Notes under the pieces: model-generated
Database searches by the model: none
What the model was told of the DNA's origin: nothing
What the model saw: only the letters and a program-made list of their open reading frames with translations
In this document: in pieces, positions 49,701 to 61,400 of the stretch
How the letters are laid out: every line of letters begins with the position of its first letter
How positions within the stretch are numbered: the stretch's first letter is position 1
Made by a program: the position numbers and the translations under genes
Assembly: GCA_014706295.1 (NCBI GenBank)
Contig: JACSVZ010000016.1
Coordinates: 6,553,168 to 6,617,167 of the forward strand
Source: Lycocorax pyrrhopterus obiensis
Lineage: Eukaryota > Chordata > Aves > Passeriformes > Paradisaeidae
Length of the DNA stretch: 64,000 nt
Direction: 5' to 3'

Positions 49701-52372
49701 TCCCCATAGCTCCCCCTTCATTTTAGGGCCTGTAAAATGGGCTAGTTTTGATTAAACTGGCTGTGGTGTGGGTTTGTTGGTTTTTTATTGCAGTCAGCAA
49801 AGAAGTTTCGCTGCTGAGCAAATTAGTCATTTGCACAAGTATGAAAAAGCAAATTCAGTTAAGAAAAAATTTACAGGCGTTAGTGCTGGGCTGGAATTAG
49901 ATTCACTCTCAGACACCACCACGAGGTAATAAGGCTGTGGTGATACTCAACAGCAATTGAATGTTTAATCAACAAAGCTTCCCGTCTGAGCATTAATATA
50001 AATGCAGTGAGAAGTCTGTTGCTCCTAAATGTAAAGATCTGAATCAAAGATTGCATTTAATCTGTGGGAAAGATGCTTTTTCCTCTGTAACAACAACAAC
50101 AAAAATACTTTGCGAAGATTCTAATTCCCTGTTTTTGCTGCTTTGTGTGTTTGTAGCTGTGGAGCAAGAAGCTGGGGGGGTTCATGCTGGTGTTGTCCCT
50201 GCTGAATGTAAAAACAAGTTGTGTGTCAGAGAGGAATATGGGTCAGTACTTGTTCTCTTGGCAGTCACTGTAGCTACTCCTTGAAGAGATTCTGAACAGG
50301 TTTATTTTCGATAACTGACTTGCTCTCCTGGTGTCCACGTTCCAACGCTGTTAACACGAAGCCGTACACTCGCACTGCATTTGGGGTTGCTTCCAGATGG
50401 GTTTTGTGGGATGGCTTTCCTGTGAATCTCCTCTTACCATTGTCCTTTTCTCACCACGCCATAGGCGCTTTCAGTGTTGTGCGGGCAGTCTGTGAGCGCT
50501 GTGACCTTGTCACGAGAGCTCCATTTGTTGGTCATGGCTGGCTGTACCTCAGTGTTGCAATAGCACCTGTGTGTTCCCTTTGCACATTTTACAGAACATC
50601 TTTTCTGTTTATTCTTTCAGCAGTCTAAGTGTACTTACTATGCAAGGGATCTTCCTTTCCTCCTTTCACACGTCTGGTAAAAATATTGCATGAGGCTCTT
50701 TTTGCGCTTGCTGCGACAGTGTGAGTTGTTGATCTGGGTGTTGTCAGGGTTCTCCAAGCAGCTCTGTGGAGTTGCACATCATATCAGCTGGGGCTCTCTG
50801 TAAGTATAAGGATCAAGCACAGATATTTCTTCATCTGGCCAGGATCCTGAAGGGAGGGGAGGATGGAAGTAATATCCCATTGATTTCTGCCTGAGCAGCT
50901 CTGTCTTTCACGTGCTGACATTGCTCATTGCCTGAGAATTTGCAGTGACACCTGGAGTTTGATGCAGATATTGATGTTAATGCAGCAGCTTCTGAGGCAC
51001 AATTAGGATGATAAATGGGATAATTCCATGGTTGGATTCTTCTGCCACACACTGTGCTATGGAGCTGAAGCTTAGCTCGTAGCCCACCGGGAGGTGAAGC
51101 ATTGCTGTTGACTGAACGCAGTGTGAAATGTTCAGTCAGTGTTCAAATCTGAATAATGCTTTTAATAAAAGTAAATGTCTTTGGTAATCAATATCCCTGT
51201 GTAATTGTTTAGCTGCTTTCCCAATATGAATCTGTGTACTTTAGGTGCTCTTTTGCGTAACAAGCTGCAGTCAGTGAACCGTTTCTTGCAGTGTAAGAGG
51301 TGTTTGAGGAGGGGTGGGAGCATAGGCAACTGCAATTGAGTTTTGACAAATAGAAGCTTTAGTAAGAGCAAAGCACAAGATATCAGGTGCATCTCTCCCT
51401 AAATTGTGAAAATCTCCTAGTGCCTTAGTGAATATATACTATTTCACTTAGATTGAAAATTGGTGTTGATACTGTTAAGCTTTTACAGTCTTTTGGAATT
51501 TGATGGTATAACTTAAACCTGCAGCTGTTGTTTGCCTTGTGTCAGAGTGAAAAAGATTAATCTTCATTTGTATCCTGCCCTGCAATTATCTAGAGGTACT
51601 GTGTGCCCTATATTATATAATCTGATATAGCAGAGGATTACTTGTAGTCTTCATTCAAGCAAAACTTGCAGTTTCTGAAGGGAGAGTTTAATTTCACGAA
51701 GGATGTTTGTCATGAATCAGAACAGAAAGTTCTGTATCAGAAACGCTCCTCAATTTCATGCCAGTAGTTCAAGCACTGCTGTAGAATAGTAACAGAATGT
51801 CATTGTCCTCTGTGTGGAGATAAGGTATAAATACAAAGTATGCAGGAGTGCAAAGGTACTAAAGATAGTAGAAAAGAGAAATGAAATTTGTGGGAGTGTG
51901 GCTTCATCATAGGAAGGAAAAAAAGCATTTGATCTCTCCACTGTGTGTATTTCCCCTCTAGTTAGCTGAGATGACTTGCACTTGAATTTAAATGGTTTAA
52001 GTAGAATAGGCAATGTCTGAGCAGAGGCCTATTGTATATCTGTGGTTTCTGTGTTTTTATGCTCATTTCTTGATGCTCAGGCCTTCTGCATATGCCAGTC
52101 TTAGTTGAAGAAACTGTAAATTTCCTCGTTGTTTTTCATGGGATTGTTTATGCTTTTGGCTGGTCCTTGTGCAGCACCCGACACAGCTTGGGCGTTCATT
52201 CTTCCAAAACACATTTTTCTGGCAGTGGCATTAAACAAACAATTACTCCTACTTCTTGTTCTCTGCAGCTGTGAACCAGTATTGCCAAATAGTGTTGATG
52301 CAGTTGTGCTCTTGATAATGATGTCTATAAAGGGAGAATTAAGGAGTCCAAGTCCATGAAATGAACAGTGAA

Positions 52373-52491
52373 GATGAGATGAGCTCAGCTGGTGCTAATG
52401 ATAGTGTGGGTGCAATCCCTGCACGGGCCATTCATGTGAGAGTTGGACTTCGTGATCCTTGTGGTTCTCTTCCGACTCAGAATATTCTGGG
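52373..52491 (+). mobile_element. tRNA-Ile-derived SINE with CR1-type tail (TguSINE1-like)
   Basis: The 5' half matches tRNA-Ile. An A-box-like TGAGCTCAGCTGG is at 52380-52392, TGCTAATGA is from the anticodon-arm region, GGTGCAATCC is a B-box variant (52409-52418), and the acceptor end CACGGGCCA is at 52422-52430. The 3' half, TTCATGTGAGAGTTGGACTT and onward to CCGACTCAGAATATTCTGGG, is a CR1-like 3' tail that would be recognised by CR1 reverse transcriptase. This fusion matches the layout of songbird TguSINE1 as I recall it. Relative to a full tRNA-Ile there is a deletion between A box and anticodon arm and a few missing bases before the B box. The terminal ATTCTGTG octamers have decayed to ATTCTGGG. 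It is a non-autonomous, inactive-looking copy and not a tRNA gene. Confidence 0.88.
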
Positions 52492-55400
52492 AAATCAGAC
52501 ATAGCTCTTCTGCGGAATCAGAGTATTCACTGGGAGAGAGTCAACATCTTGATAACTGTGTAACAATCAGTGACTAAATCAGTAAGGAAGTTTTCCAGTG
52601 GTTAAAAATTTCTACTAAGTGGATATGAATAATTACAGCTATAAGATTTTGGTGTGGGTTCTAAAATCAGGGACGTGGATGATGTTGTACATGGATACAC
52701 AGCCAAAGGAAAACGTATGTCTATCTCTTGAATGTCTGGAAAACTCAGAGTAAAACTGTTGCTGTCTGAGATTTTTGTTAGACCTGGTTTACTAATCCAA
52801 ACTAACTGTTTGGGTATTTTTTGTACCAAACAATTTATTTATTTTTATTGTAAAAAGTAATTTCAGCTTGTTTCAGGAGGAGTTGAAGAATCAAAATTTA
52901 ATTTTGGTATTGAAGCAGGGTCAGCAGATTTCCAGTTTGCTTCTGAAAAGCTGTACGTACACATCAGCTTGTAAGTCATAACATAAATAGATTTCTACAG
53001 AAGTACTGAGGACATTGAGGTGCTTTGCAGACTTGCAGTTTTTCATAACGTCAAGCTTTATTTAGTATTATGGGACTTTACAGAAGCTTAGGTAACAGCT
53101 AGAACTGTGAGAGACATTCTTTGGAGACATAAAGAAGTTCATAAAGGCTTAAACTAATTTGGTTATTTCAGGGTTTCTCCTTCTGTCTCATGGTTCTCCT
53201 TTTGTCATTGGTGAACTGGCATGAACTTCTTTTTCCCTGCCCTGGTCAGATAGTTGTTGGAAAAGGTGAACATTGTTCTTAAAACCTTGCTAAAACTGAG
53301 CGGAAGGGTAACCATAAAAGACTTAAAATTTAATCATTGCCAAATAAAGTGTTCATGAAATTAAATACTGTTTCTAATCATGTGAAATAATGGAGGCCAT
53401 CCATGGTCAGCTGTAGTAGGAAAAGCCCCCAGAAAGTATTGAGAAGCAATTAATTAACTTTAAGGACTAAGTGATTTCTTTGAATTTTGATCCAGCTATT
53501 CCTGCTTTATCTCTGCTTTGCAAGTAGAACAGTACTTCGTTCTGAGGATTAATTAATAATAGTCCATGGTAGGTCCAAATAACCCATTGAATGGAGTTCT
53601 TTTGACCTCTTGGGCAATGTATTGATCTGAAATGACTTTGCCATGATGTGATCAAAAAGGATAAAAGAACATAAGAATTGAAGTTAACAAAAGCTCCACA
53701 AAGTTATTGTAATGTGAACGGAGCAAAACTTTACGTCTGAAAACAATCAAGGTAAGGTTTTATTCCAGTGAAGAGTGACTGTCTTGTCTTTTCAGGTCAA
53801 TCTAAACTTTTGGAAGTTTTTGCCCAAGGTTTACTTTAATTTTACAGTATGTTGGAGTGGAGAGAGCGTGGAAATAGTTCAGCAGTTCTATTACATACAT
53901 TTCCGTGTCCTCTTTCAGATGTAATCTCGTAGCAGTTCACTTTTACAGTATAATTATGTACATGTGTGCACACCATCAGCATTTCTGTTTGGAAATGAGT
54001 TGATGCAGATGCTGTTGCAGTTGTCTGGGGTGGCTTTGAACACAATTCTTTAACACTCATGTATCTTGCATGTACACGTGCTGTGTGTGGTCATACACAG
54101 CTGTGCGTGAGAAAAGTATGGCATAGGTATTTATACAGAATGAATGTTTTCCTTGCTGAAGGATTATTCTTTATTGCTGCAGTGTGCCATGAGTAAATAA
54201 GTTTAAATAGGGTAGAAAGCTGTTTAACCAATTCATCAGTGGAAGTAACTAATTTTACATGAAGAAGAAATCGGCTCTTGCAGTGAAAAAGGGTTATAAC
54301 AGAGGCAAAGTGTAGCTCTTAGCTCCCAATATGTATGTAAAATCTGTTATTACTTTGCAATGCTCAATGTAGCACATTCCTCTGCATGTAGTGCTACAGG
54401 ACCAAATGGGTGCTTTTCTCAGCAGTTAAATTCCTCTATGGTAAAACAGTGTCCTGGTAAAAGGTCAATGATTATTTGAATTCCTTTTTTTCTGAGGATG
54501 GAGCTGAATGTGTGTTAATCTAATTTGCAAGATTTAACTCTTGGTGTTTGGGCCTGAAGTGCAGGCCTGGCAGTGCAGCAGTGCATGTGCTGATACACCA
54601 GTGTTTGACTGGCTTGGTCCTGCAGGCTGGAACAGTCCCTCCCTGCTAGGCTGGGTGCTGGATGCTTGTTGCATTTGCCCATGGAATGCAGGATTTCTGA
54701 AGTGAGGAGCTCTGTCCAGCTGAGAACTTCAATGTTGTATTCAGTGTTGCTCTCCTGCCTTTCTACTGGCTTTTACTGCAGATCCTGGAATTTTTCCCTT
54801 GCCTGCTGAGCTTTTTGCAGCCAAAACTGCATGTGGCATGCAGTCCTAGGCAGCACACTGTAGCAGGAACCCATTTTATGAACTTGAGCTGTCTAGAAAT
54901 TGTCTTTAAGCTATTTCTCTGATCAATATTTATAAAGAGAGGAAGGCTCATCTAGAGAAGATGGAACAAATTATTCTTTTTGACAGCCAAAGTAAGTGGA
55001 GTTGGATCCTGGCTTAAGTCTAGATTATGAAATAGTGAGTCTGAAAAATTTTGAACTTGCCCAATATGTTACTGCTGCAGAAACAACTGGGTAGGTTTTT
55101 GGTAATTAATTATTCAGATTGCTTTTTTTCTGAGAGGGAAGGAGAACTTAGTTCACATGCACTGCTTGTTTATAATTTATTATCAAAAGCTAACAAATTG
55201 AAGTGCTCTAGGTAAAAGATTGCGTGAGAGAACATGTGAATTACGATGTGGAAATATTTTCATATAATGTTGATAAATATTTTCTTTAAATGAGAAAAAT
55301 TTCAGTTTATTTCAGCTTTGGTGACATAAGAAGATAACTTGATGCAGAATATTTATTTACCACCAGAAATGATCTTTGGGAAGAGAAGTGAATGTCACAT

Positions 55401-58400
55401 TTTGTAAAGTGCTGATGTTTGCTATTTGTGCTACATCTGGTGCTGCTGTCAGTGGTGAAGTTAACTGTTTCTCATTCTTTCATGAGAGGAAACTAAGTTT
55501 TTTGACCTTGATTTGCAATATAAGAGCAGCAAGAGTGACCTAAATTGGAGAGACATGGTTTTGACCTTTAGATGCATATGAAGGAAATTGTGACTGCAGC
55601 TTTGATAGCTGAGCTGAATAAATAACTTCAGGTATGAGAGACTGCAGCACTCCCTGCGAAGAAGGGGCAGAAGGAACCTGTTCAGAGACTGGAGTGAGTG
55701 TTGGAGATCGCTCCAGCAGGAGAAGAGCCTGTGGGCCAACACCACTGTTCTGACCGTAGTCACTGTTCTGACCCAGTCTATTTACAAGCAGCCAATATAA
55801 TTTTTTGCTGTTTTATTTTCTGTATTCCATCAACAATTTTAAGTGTTAAGAGTATAATTTACAAATCTTGACTATTGTAATTACTCAGCAGAACAGGAGA
55901 CTGAAATAAGCCTTCAGAGTGCTTGTGGCTTTTGTGACAGAATTCAGTCATTAAGGCAGAGTCATGGTCTCTTGCTGAAGAGATACCAGTGGAAATTATT
56001 TCTGTAATTTCGATTAAAAATTTAAAACTTAAATTCTTTTAAATTCATTCTTTTAACTTAAGAGTATTCTTAAGAATCTGATGACATTTTCTATAAGGGG
56101 CTGAACACAGGATATATCAGTGCTGTTAGTTTGGGTATATCTGACCTATCATTTCCTGTCACACCACTGCAAGTCATGAAGGGGCTATAACCAGGTGACG
56201 GCAAACAAATGAGGAACTTTGCAAACTCTGCAGACTTTGATTTTAGACGAGATCGAGTTAATTTGTGTGTAGATGGCCCAGGTGTCCTGTCCAGCTTTCT
56301 TTTCTGGTTTTGTGCTTCCTTAAGGAAGAAGCATAAATATTGTTGTGTAAGTTGCTGGAGGGAAAATGAGCTTTTTGGAAGGTTGCTGGATTAGTCCTTA
56401 CAGCCACTGTCGCTGTTAAACCCCCATGCTAGGACAAAACTTGTAGTTCTGATACTTGTACAGCATCACTGATAGTTACACCACTGCTCTTGTTTTATCC
56501 AGTCTCTTCTGTTGTTTTTACTGGGTGATGCAGTAGAAAAAACTCAAACAGCTTTCTTGACTCAAGGGAAAATGCACAACTATTAAGTGTATAATGTTAC
56601 CAGGATGAATTGTATAAAACTGAATTCAGTCTTTGATTTAGAATGGTTTTTATGATCATCATTAAGATGGGAATGATATTAGCAGAACTGACTCTCCAGC
56701 TCCTTTGCTGCAAGGTGGTTGTTTATCAAGGTTGGCTGTTCAGTCATGCACTGGGTGCTCCTCGGTTTCATGAATGGTTCCCTAGCTGGGCTGGGGAGGC
56801 CATCCCTAATCTTTGTACTGAGTATTTTTTTAGGAGAACATTTCTTTCAGTTAGAGTTGGTACCACTAAGTTGATGGAGTTAAACTTTAGTAAAGAGTTG
56901 TATCTCCAAGAACTTAGAAATAACAATTTAATACTTTTGTACATACTGTTGTTCTGAGAAAATATTGGTGGAGGAATGTGACCCATTCATTGTGAATAGT
57001 GGCTTGAAGAGAAAGAGATTCCAAGGAACTGAGCAGTGTGAAGCAGCACTGGTACCAGTGACTGTCCTTTTGAATTTGTACAAGGTGTTTCACTCCTAAA
57101 TATGCTTAGATGATGTTTGGATTTCAATTACTGGTGTTTGGATTTCAATTACAGGTGTTTGGGAATTGAAACTCGAATCTGAAGTGATCTGAAGAATTTG
57201 CTTTCATTTCTCAAGTGTTTGATTTCAATACTAGTTGACACCTGATAGGATTGATCTTACGAGGCAGCAGGGTTATTGTAATAGTCTTTCCTAAGTTCTG
57301 GGCACTGTGTGATAATACTGATTCTTTTAAAACCTGGAACAGACAAGGGCCAGCTGAAAGTGTGATGGCAGTTGTGGAATATTGGATCTTCAGAGAGCCA
57401 GGTCTGTTGTGATAGACACTGGATTACAAGGAGAACTTGCCTAGATGAGGAGAGACTGCTGGGTAACCCTGCCCTGATTTATTTTACTAATCTAGAGAGG
57501 TTCACAGCTCTATTTTGATGTGGTCAACTTAAGGTAGGCATGAGGTGGGAGATGGGGTCAAAACTTGAAGTTAAATTGAATTAGATATTGTTTCTCCTGT
57601 ATATACAGTATTGGAAAGATTATGGACCTTCTGCTTCACTTCCTAAAGCAGGAATGAGCCCTTCCTTCTGCTCAGATAGCTGAAGCCAGTTGTGTGGGTC
57701 AGAAAGAAGTGGTGCCATATCTTACAGTGGCAGGGATTGATGAGGAGAAGAGGACAAAGAAGGTTGGAAATAAATCTTGTGTATACAAACCTTGCATTGA
57801 ATACACTGGAAGTGTACAGTCACTGAAACTTGACAAATCCTTTCTCACTTTTTGATCTGTAAGAAAACACGTGGCTTACGTTTGTTAATTCTGAGTGCAA
57901 GATCTGCATTTCTGAGGGGAAAAATGCTTTATTTAAAAGAATCCACCAGTGTTCAGTTCCAGACCCTCATTTACCCCCAAATGAAAAGTTTTCTAAATTT
58001 CTAATTAATATTTGTTTCTAATTTGATGGATTTTCAAACAAATCAGTCTAAGCTATCTTTCTGAAAGATTTTTTTTCGTAAATGTTCTGTGTTTTGCTTC
58101 AGTTACAAGATCTTAACTTCTAGGTGTTAATGCCTTTTGCATGATCAAAGATTTAACAGAGGTGAAAGATAAATGTTCACTGCAAGCTTTATTATTTATT
58201 ACATGATGGCAGAAGAAAAGTCTTTTCATAAGGTTATCCCTGCCTAAGGAGTTTAGTTAATGTTGAGTTTAGGCTCATTAGGAATTCTTTTGAAATGTAT
58301 CATAAAACTGCATATTAACTCTGCTTATTTGCTATTCCTGCCAGAGCGCTGTGGAAAAGTATAAAGGATTTGTTATAATTCACCATTATATATGTGTTAG

Positions 58401-61400
58401 TTGCTAGACACTGAAACCCCTGTTCACAAATGGCTCCCTGAATTCTTTGTTAAAAGTCATTTTGCTGGTGTAAATTTCAGACTTTCATCATTATTTTAAT
58501 ATCTGAGGTGTCTCCCTGTCTTTGGAAAAATTTTTGACAAGTTGGGGGCTAACGCAGTGTATAAGAGTAACAGAAATAAAAAGAAGAAATAAAAATAACA
58601 GGAGCCTTGCTGTCACACAGAGCTCTGCCCTGGCCTTACAGTCCTGGCTATGAGAGGATCAGTAATTTTAGGAACTTTTGGACTGCTCGGTTATACCACA
58701 GACAGGTCCAGCTGAGGCTTGCCAGGATCAGCTGCAAACAGTGAGAAACTCCCATGTGATGCCAGTCAGTGGCAATTCCAGGAGTGCGTGGGCTGGATCT
58801 CTTGACACTGAGTAATTAATGGATAATGCCTCCCCCAGGAACATGCAACAGTTCAGACACAAACAAAAAGGAATTCAGACCATTGAATGAAGACTGTTTT
58901 TGAGGTTTAAACCTTCCCAAGAACTCGTGATCAAAAAGAGCCTAAAACACTAAATTTGGGTTTAGTGAGAGTTATCTTAAAACAAAACTGCATCCAGATA
59001 TAACTTACAGGCACAATAACAGTCTAAAACATAAATATAATGTGACAGTGTGTCCCTAAATCTGCTTTGAATGGGACAGTTCCCACTTTTTTCCCTAGTT
59101 TTCAAAGCTTTAATCAGTTTTATTTTAATCAGGTGCTTTAATCAACCCAAATGCAGGGCATAACATTTGAATTGTGAAGTTGGGTTTGGATGTTTCCTGC
59201 AAACAAATAGTGGAATTATGGAATTTGTTTTTATTGTCATAACACGTGGGCTGACACCAGCACCTGGCATTATGAAGTTGGTGTCCTCGAGGCTACTTTC
59301 CCCTCTGAAACGACAGTAACTGTGAGAGCTCTGTACCATGAGAATAAAAAAAAAAAAAAAAAGAGGAAAAAGTTGTGAAATTAAATCCTTGAGTAAAATT
59401 AATTCAGGAATTGGTAGAACTTGTTATCAGTCATATATTTACCATATTTTGAACTGTCTGCTAAAGTTTTTATTAGTAGCTTTTTTTCTGTTCTAGAACG
59501 GTACAGTCTTAACATTCTATTACTGTAGATTTCTTTTTCTGCTAGGGGAGCCTGAGACATTAATGAAAAGTGAATGTCTTGCTCTTGAATTCTAATTTAG
59601 ATATGGAAAGAGACCTAAATGGTTAGTGAAGTTAGAGAGACTAATAAAAGGAACACAGTCAGTTCACACTTTCAAATGGTGTTCTGGCATTTGCCAAATC
59701 AATTTTAATTACCTTCATAAAGATACCTGCTTTTTCTGAAGTGCAGCTTTGAGTCTTTTTAAGAGCAATTGGAGATTCAGTTTGGCCGGATTTTATTTTG
59801 GTGCTGTTCAGTCAAGTTATGCTTTCTTCAAGAACAACATCCCTCAAGTTCTTTAGGTAACCTGATAAAGAGGTTTTTTCTGGTGCTGCCTTGTATAAAA
59901 TGGATATTTTTAATATCCTTTGAGACTGTAATCAAGTAGAGTACCCTCAGATAACTGATGGAAAGATTTGTAACCAAAATGAGCATTTGTTTTAACAGTC
60001 AACAGGATGAAAAAGGAGTCTGAGTGGGACACGTGAAATGACTAAGAGAGGAAGTTGGCAAGGCTTTAATGGACAGGCATTTCTCTGCCTGTGATATAGT
60101 TTGATCATGTAATTAGGAGGTTTTTATTACTCTGCCAAATGCTGCAATCCAATTATGCTGCAGCAATCAGACTTGTTCTAATTTCTCACAACATCCACAG
60201 ATGCAAAGGAAGCACCTCATTCATTCGGTTACTGCAGAAGTGAACATGGGGACAGGTTCCTTTCAGAATTCCTCAGTGTGAGCTCTGTGTGCACGCTGGA
60301 CCTCCCGATGTAGCTGGAGAGAAATATTCTCTTAAAGCACGTTTTGGAATAGATATCAAGGATACAGATACAAACTCTACCTTTTTTATTCTTTTTTTTT
60401 TTTTTCCGCCAGGGTTTCATTTTTTGATTGGTGATGAACTACCAACAACCAGAGGTGTGAGTTCCTCTTCATGGGGAAGATTACTGTAGTGATGCTGTTT
60501 GACGGCTTGCTAATTTTTCTTTTTCTACTCTTTCACATAGTTACGTAATTATTTTTTTCTCCCCTTTTTATCTCTTTTCAGTGACTGTGTGCATTTGAAA
60601 TGTAATAGCTTGCTGTAGAAATGATTGCAGGTGTCCACAATAGTTTGACTTCTTTTGTGATTATTCATTTCTGAACGTTGATGTGAAATACGAAATATCC
60701 ATTCTTTCAGTTGTAAAAAACCCCAAACCTATGTTTCCCATTTTCATGTGATAATTTGTCCTCTAAAAAGTTCCTCAAATTCAGTTTTTTCAAGAGATGA
60801 AATTGACATAAGTCAATTTGTAGGTCCCCATCATAGCTACTTCGATAGCTTTCTGAGGTGTCTCGTTGTTTGGGATGTTTAGCAAATTGTTTTGGTTTTT
60901 TTTTTTTTAATTTCCCTTTCTGTAGCTGAGAGGTTCTTGTCTTTTGTCAAAACGTAATGAACTGAGATTTGAATGCCAAGCTTGTCATTCAGTTTTCTGT
61001 AGAAAAATCCCACCCTTCTGTGGCTGCTGTCTTGCTCGAAAAACAGTGTAATGTGCTCTTTGTGTCTGGTTTGGGACCAGTCTGCTGCGTGTTCTCTGCC
61101 TGTTTCCATGTTTCAGTGAGAAGAGAGCTACTCCAGTCTGTCTGTGGACTGTAATAAGGGATTTATGTTATCAGATAGGATGGTTCAGAAATGCAACGTA
61201 CTGAGAGTTTCCCTATCTGAAATGGAGTGAGGGGTTATATTGGGTATGTAAAGGCTCCCTGAAAATAGATTTCGTTGCTTGCGCCTTCTGGCAGATTAGA
61301 AAATGGCTGAGAAAGGAATGAAGCATTTGCCACAAGTGCTGTTTTTCAAGTAATTTTTGATTAGTTAATTTGTTTTGCAATTACGTGATTTAAGTAGTAT

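Larger units (their letters stand above)
29733..52372 (+). other. Putative first intron, 5' part
   Basis: After the CpG island ends near 30.18 kb the sequence returns to AT-leaning, CpG-poor DNA with many poly-T and poly-A runs. No recognisable exon, RNA gene or complete mobile element is visible. Named contents are a palindrome at 31.73 kb, a repeat pair at 33.3 and 36.2 kb, a T/G-rich run with eight G bases at 37484-37528, a GC-richer patch at 39.74-40.22 kb with open frames of up to 162 codons in several frames, and a G/T tract at 46.65 kb. Calling it an intron depends on the exon 1 call. Confidence 0.5.

Noticed and set aside
52380..52430. A tRNA-Ile gene
   Set aside because: The region between A box and anticodon arm is deleted, no cloverleaf can form, and the sequence runs directly into a CR1-like tail, so it is a SINE.
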